This document shows positions 62,749-64,000 of a DNA stretch of 64,000 bases, one piece after another. Location of the stretch: positions 52,208 through 116,207 of the forward strand of contig JAEWCQ010000017.1 in assembly GCA_023390555.1 (NCBI GenBank). Reading direction: 5' to 3'. The stretch comes from Bacillota bacterium (GTDB lineage Bacteria > Bacillota > Clostridia > Lachnospirales > Lachnospiraceae). The notes under the pieces are model-generated. The model was not told the origin of the DNA and ran no database searches. It was given only the letters and a program-made list of their open reading frames with translations. Positions within the stretch are counted from its first letter, which is position 1. The number at the start of each line of letters is the position of its first letter. Made by a program: the position numbers and the translations under genes.

Positions 62749-63456
62749 ATGGAAAAGTATACCGCAATCGTATTGTCAGCTGGCAGAGGCAGCCGCATGA
62801 ACATTGAGGTTCACAAACAGTACCTGAAACTGGGTGGGAAACCGGTTATCGTCTACGCATTGGAAGCTTTTGAAAAAAGCTGTGTGGAAGATATTATACT
62901 GGTCGTCGGTGAGGGGGAAGTGGAATACTGCAGAACCAGCATTGTTGAGAAATATGGACTGAAAAAAGTCAAAGCAATCGTGCAGGGCGGAAAAGAAAGA
63001 TATCATTCTGTTTTTCATGGCTTAAAGGCAGCAGGTAAGACGGATTACGTATTCATTCATGACGGTGCAAGACCGTTTCTTACAGAGACCATAATATCGC
63101 GTGTCATGGATGCGGTCAGAGAAAGTGGGGCCTGCGCGGCGGGCATGCATGTGAAGGATACGATAAAAATCACGGATTTATATGGAAAGGTACAGGAGAC
63201 ACCTGACCGGAAAAATGTCTGGATGGTGCAGACTCCCCAGGCGTTTTCTTATTCGTTGATTTGTGATGCGTATCAAAGAATGATGGAGCAGGAAGATGAT
63301 ACGGTTACAGATGATGCCATGGTAGTGGAAAGGATGTGCGGAGTACCGGTCATGATGGTGGAAGGAAGCTATACGAATATAAAAATAACGACACCGGAAG
63401 ATATGGTACTGGCCGAGGCAATTTTAAGCTGGAAAATGGGCGGCAAAAATAGATAA
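62749..63456 (+). CDS. ispD: 2-C-methyl-D-erythritol 4-phosphate cytidylyltransferase
   Basis: IspD joins CTP and methylerythritol phosphate in the MEP isoprenoid pathway. The nucleotide-binding motif is VLSAGRGSRMNIEVHKQYLKL, then FIHDGARPFLT and ETPDRKNVWMVQTPQAFSY, and a C-terminal EGSYTNIKITTPEDM. Length is 235 aa. Its ATG follows the tsaD stop with no gap, with GGGAGAG in the tsaD end as ribosome binding site, so they share a transcript. Confidence 0.94.
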   Translation: MEKYTAIVLSAGRGSRMNIEVHKQYLKLGGKPVIVYALEAFEKSCVEDIILVVGEGEVEYCRTSIVEKYGLKKVKAIVQGGKERYHSVFHGLKAAGKTDYVFIHDGARPFLTETIISRVMDAVRESGACAAGMHVKDTIKITDLYGKVQETPDRKNVWMVQTPQAFSYSLICDAYQRMMEQEDDTVTDDAMVVERMCGVPVMMVEGSYTNIKITTPEDMVLAEAILSWKMGGKNR

Positions 63457-63522
63457 TCTGAGCAGATTTTGACATTCATATTGTGAGAAGAAAATAATTT
63501 GTACAAATATTGGAAATGCTTA

Positions 63523-63551
63523 TTGACATCAACCAATATTGATGGTAGAAT
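63523..63551 (+). promoter_or_regulatory. Promoter of the tRNA-Ser genes
   Basis: A perfect TTGACA, 17 bases, then TAGAAT, about 30 bases before the first tRNA-Ser. Confidence 0.75.
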
Positions 63552-63582
63552 CATTCTTGCGCTGATTTGAAATGCGTTGTTT

Positions 63583-63668
63583 GGAGAGGTATCGAAGTGG
63601 TCATAACGAGGCGGTCTTGAAAACCGTTTGTCCGAAAGGGCGCATGGGTTCGAATCCCATCCTCTCCG
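63583..63668 (+). tRNA. tRNA-Ser (anticodon TGA)
   Basis: A class II tRNA of 86 bases with acceptor arms GGAGAGG and CCTCTCC, anticodon loop CTTGAAA (anticodon TGA, codons UCA and UCG), a variable arm TGTCCGAAAGGGCGC and the T arm ATGGG-TTCGAAT-CCCAT. CCA is not encoded. Confidence 0.94.
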
Positions 63669-63747
63669 CTTCAATATCTGCTGTTTACATCATTGGAGTA
63701 ACACAGATATTGCACTATATAAATATAATGATAGAAGTGTTTTATTC

Positions 63748-63837
63748 GGAGAAGTACCCAAGCTGGCCGAAGGGACACCCCTGGAAAGGGTGCAGGTCGT
63801 TAATAGCGGCGCGAGGGTTCAAATCCCTCCTTCTCCG
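63748..63837 (+). tRNA. tRNA-Ser (anticodon GGA)
   Basis: A class II tRNA of 90 bases with acceptor arms GGAGAAG and CTTCTCC, anticodon loop CTGGAAA (anticodon GGA, codons UCC and UCU), a long variable arm and the T arm GAGGG-TTCAAAT-CCCTC. It is 79 bases after the first tRNA-Ser and may be on the same transcript. Confidence 0.94.
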
Positions 63838-63883
63838 CTCGATTATAACATCGAAAAAGATTTGAAAAAATCGAAAAAAGTTG

Positions 63884-63912
63884 TTGACAAATGAGTCGAC
63901 AAGCGGTATTAT
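63884..63912 (+). promoter_or_regulatory. Outward promoter, first of a pair
   Basis: TTGACA, 17 bases, then TATTAT, within the repeated context AGTTGTTGACAA. It points out of the window. Confidence 0.5.
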
Positions 63913-63966
63913 AATCAAGCTGATTGCGACAAACAAGCAATCGACAAAAAATAATAAAAAAAGTTG

Positions 63967-63995
63967 TTGACAAGCGACAAAAAAAGTGATAAACT
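63967..63995 (+). promoter_or_regulatory. Outward promoter, second of a pair
   Basis: TTGACA, 17 bases, then TAAACT, again within AGTTGTTGACAA. Tandem strong promoters of this kind often drive rRNA or tRNA operons; the next gene is outside the window. Confidence 0.5.
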
Positions 63996-64000
63996 TAACA

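Noticed and set aside
63573..63865. Open frames across the two tRNA-Ser genes
   Set aside because: They read through tRNA sequence and lack protein features and ribosome binding sites.
1..64000. CRISPR array
   Set aside because: No regularly spaced direct repeats were seen, and no cas genes occur.
1..64000. Insertion sequence or prophage
   Set aside because: No transposase, integrase or phage structural gene was recognised. Only decayed fragments at 20.2-22.1 kb hint at past insertion.

Overview
The window reads as a contiguous chromosomal segment of a Gram-positive member of the class Clostridia, most probably the family Lachnospiraceae. The grounds are strong AGGAGG-type ribosome binding sites, HPr kinase with a Crh-like HPr, type III glutamine synthetase, FtsEX next to a PcsB-like hydrolase, a DUF975 membrane protein, archaeal-type phosphoglycerate mutase beside homoserine dehydrogenase, and an FMN riboswitch before RibU. 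Species cannot be fixed from sequence alone. Nearly all genes are on the + strand. No CRISPR array, intact transposase, prophage or rRNA gene is visible.

Layout. 0-10.4 kb: a housekeeping run of ftsH, uvrC, hprK, an M18 aminopeptidase, murB, rapZ, whiA, a Crh-like HPr and a lipid kinase. 10.5-13.8 kb: class II aldolase (fba) and type III glutamine synthetase, the latter behind a leader terminator. 13.8-20.2 kb: a hairpin-rich gene-free stretch, a PucR regulator on the minus strand, a cytidylate-kinase-like protein, a polar amino acid ABC importer and a class III aminotransferase. 20.2-23.2 kb: an AT-richer accessory island with gene debris, a GNAT acetyltransferase and two flavodoxin-fold oxidoreductases. 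23.3-30.6 kb: PBP1A (minus), YigZ, tRNA-Gln, acyl-ACP thioesterase, CvfB, RidA, YjfB-like protein and thioredoxin reductase. 30.7-39.7 kb: cell-envelope genes (SH3b-NlpC/P60, a WecG/TagA-like protein, YitT, a CdaR-like regulator, FtsE, FtsX, a PcsB-like M23 protein and an S41 peptidase). A 630-bp gap in this section carries four DnaA-box-like sequences. 39.8-45.7 kb: a secreted transglutaminase-like protein, AlkD-like protein, chemoreceptor, a small helical protein and prfB. 45.8-48.8 kb: an SPFH / zinc-ribbon / TPM operon resembling Bacillus ydjI-ydjG-ydjH. 48.9-53.5 kb: ACT-domain protein, homoserine dehydrogenase, apgM-type mutase and glycerol kinase. 53.5-58.8 kb: three small membrane proteins, Tex, and an FMN riboswitch with ribU. 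58.9-63.5 kb: tsaE, tsaB, rimI, a zinc-binding small protein, an RNase Z family protein, tsaD and ispD. The end holds two tRNA-Ser genes and two promoter-like repeats pointing out of the window.

How the genes fit together. HprK and the Crh-like protein share the first cluster and could form a regulatory pair, because Ser46 is kept while His15 is Asp. FtsE, FtsX, the coiled-coil M23 protein and the S41 protease form a septal wall-hydrolase module. TsaE, TsaB and TsaD form the t6A tRNA modification set, with RimI between them. ACT protein, homoserine dehydrogenase and the mutase-family protein suggest a threonine-branch operon in which the mutase homologue may stand in for homoserine kinase.

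The points most worth a second look are the Crh-like protein with Asp15, the relic of the RF2 frameshift site in prfB, the DnaA-box cluster at 32.2 kb, the hom-apgM pairing, the glnA leader terminator, the hairpins and possible small RNA at 13.8-14.3 kb, and the SPFH/zinc-ribbon/TPM operon. No clearly new defence or mobile system was found.
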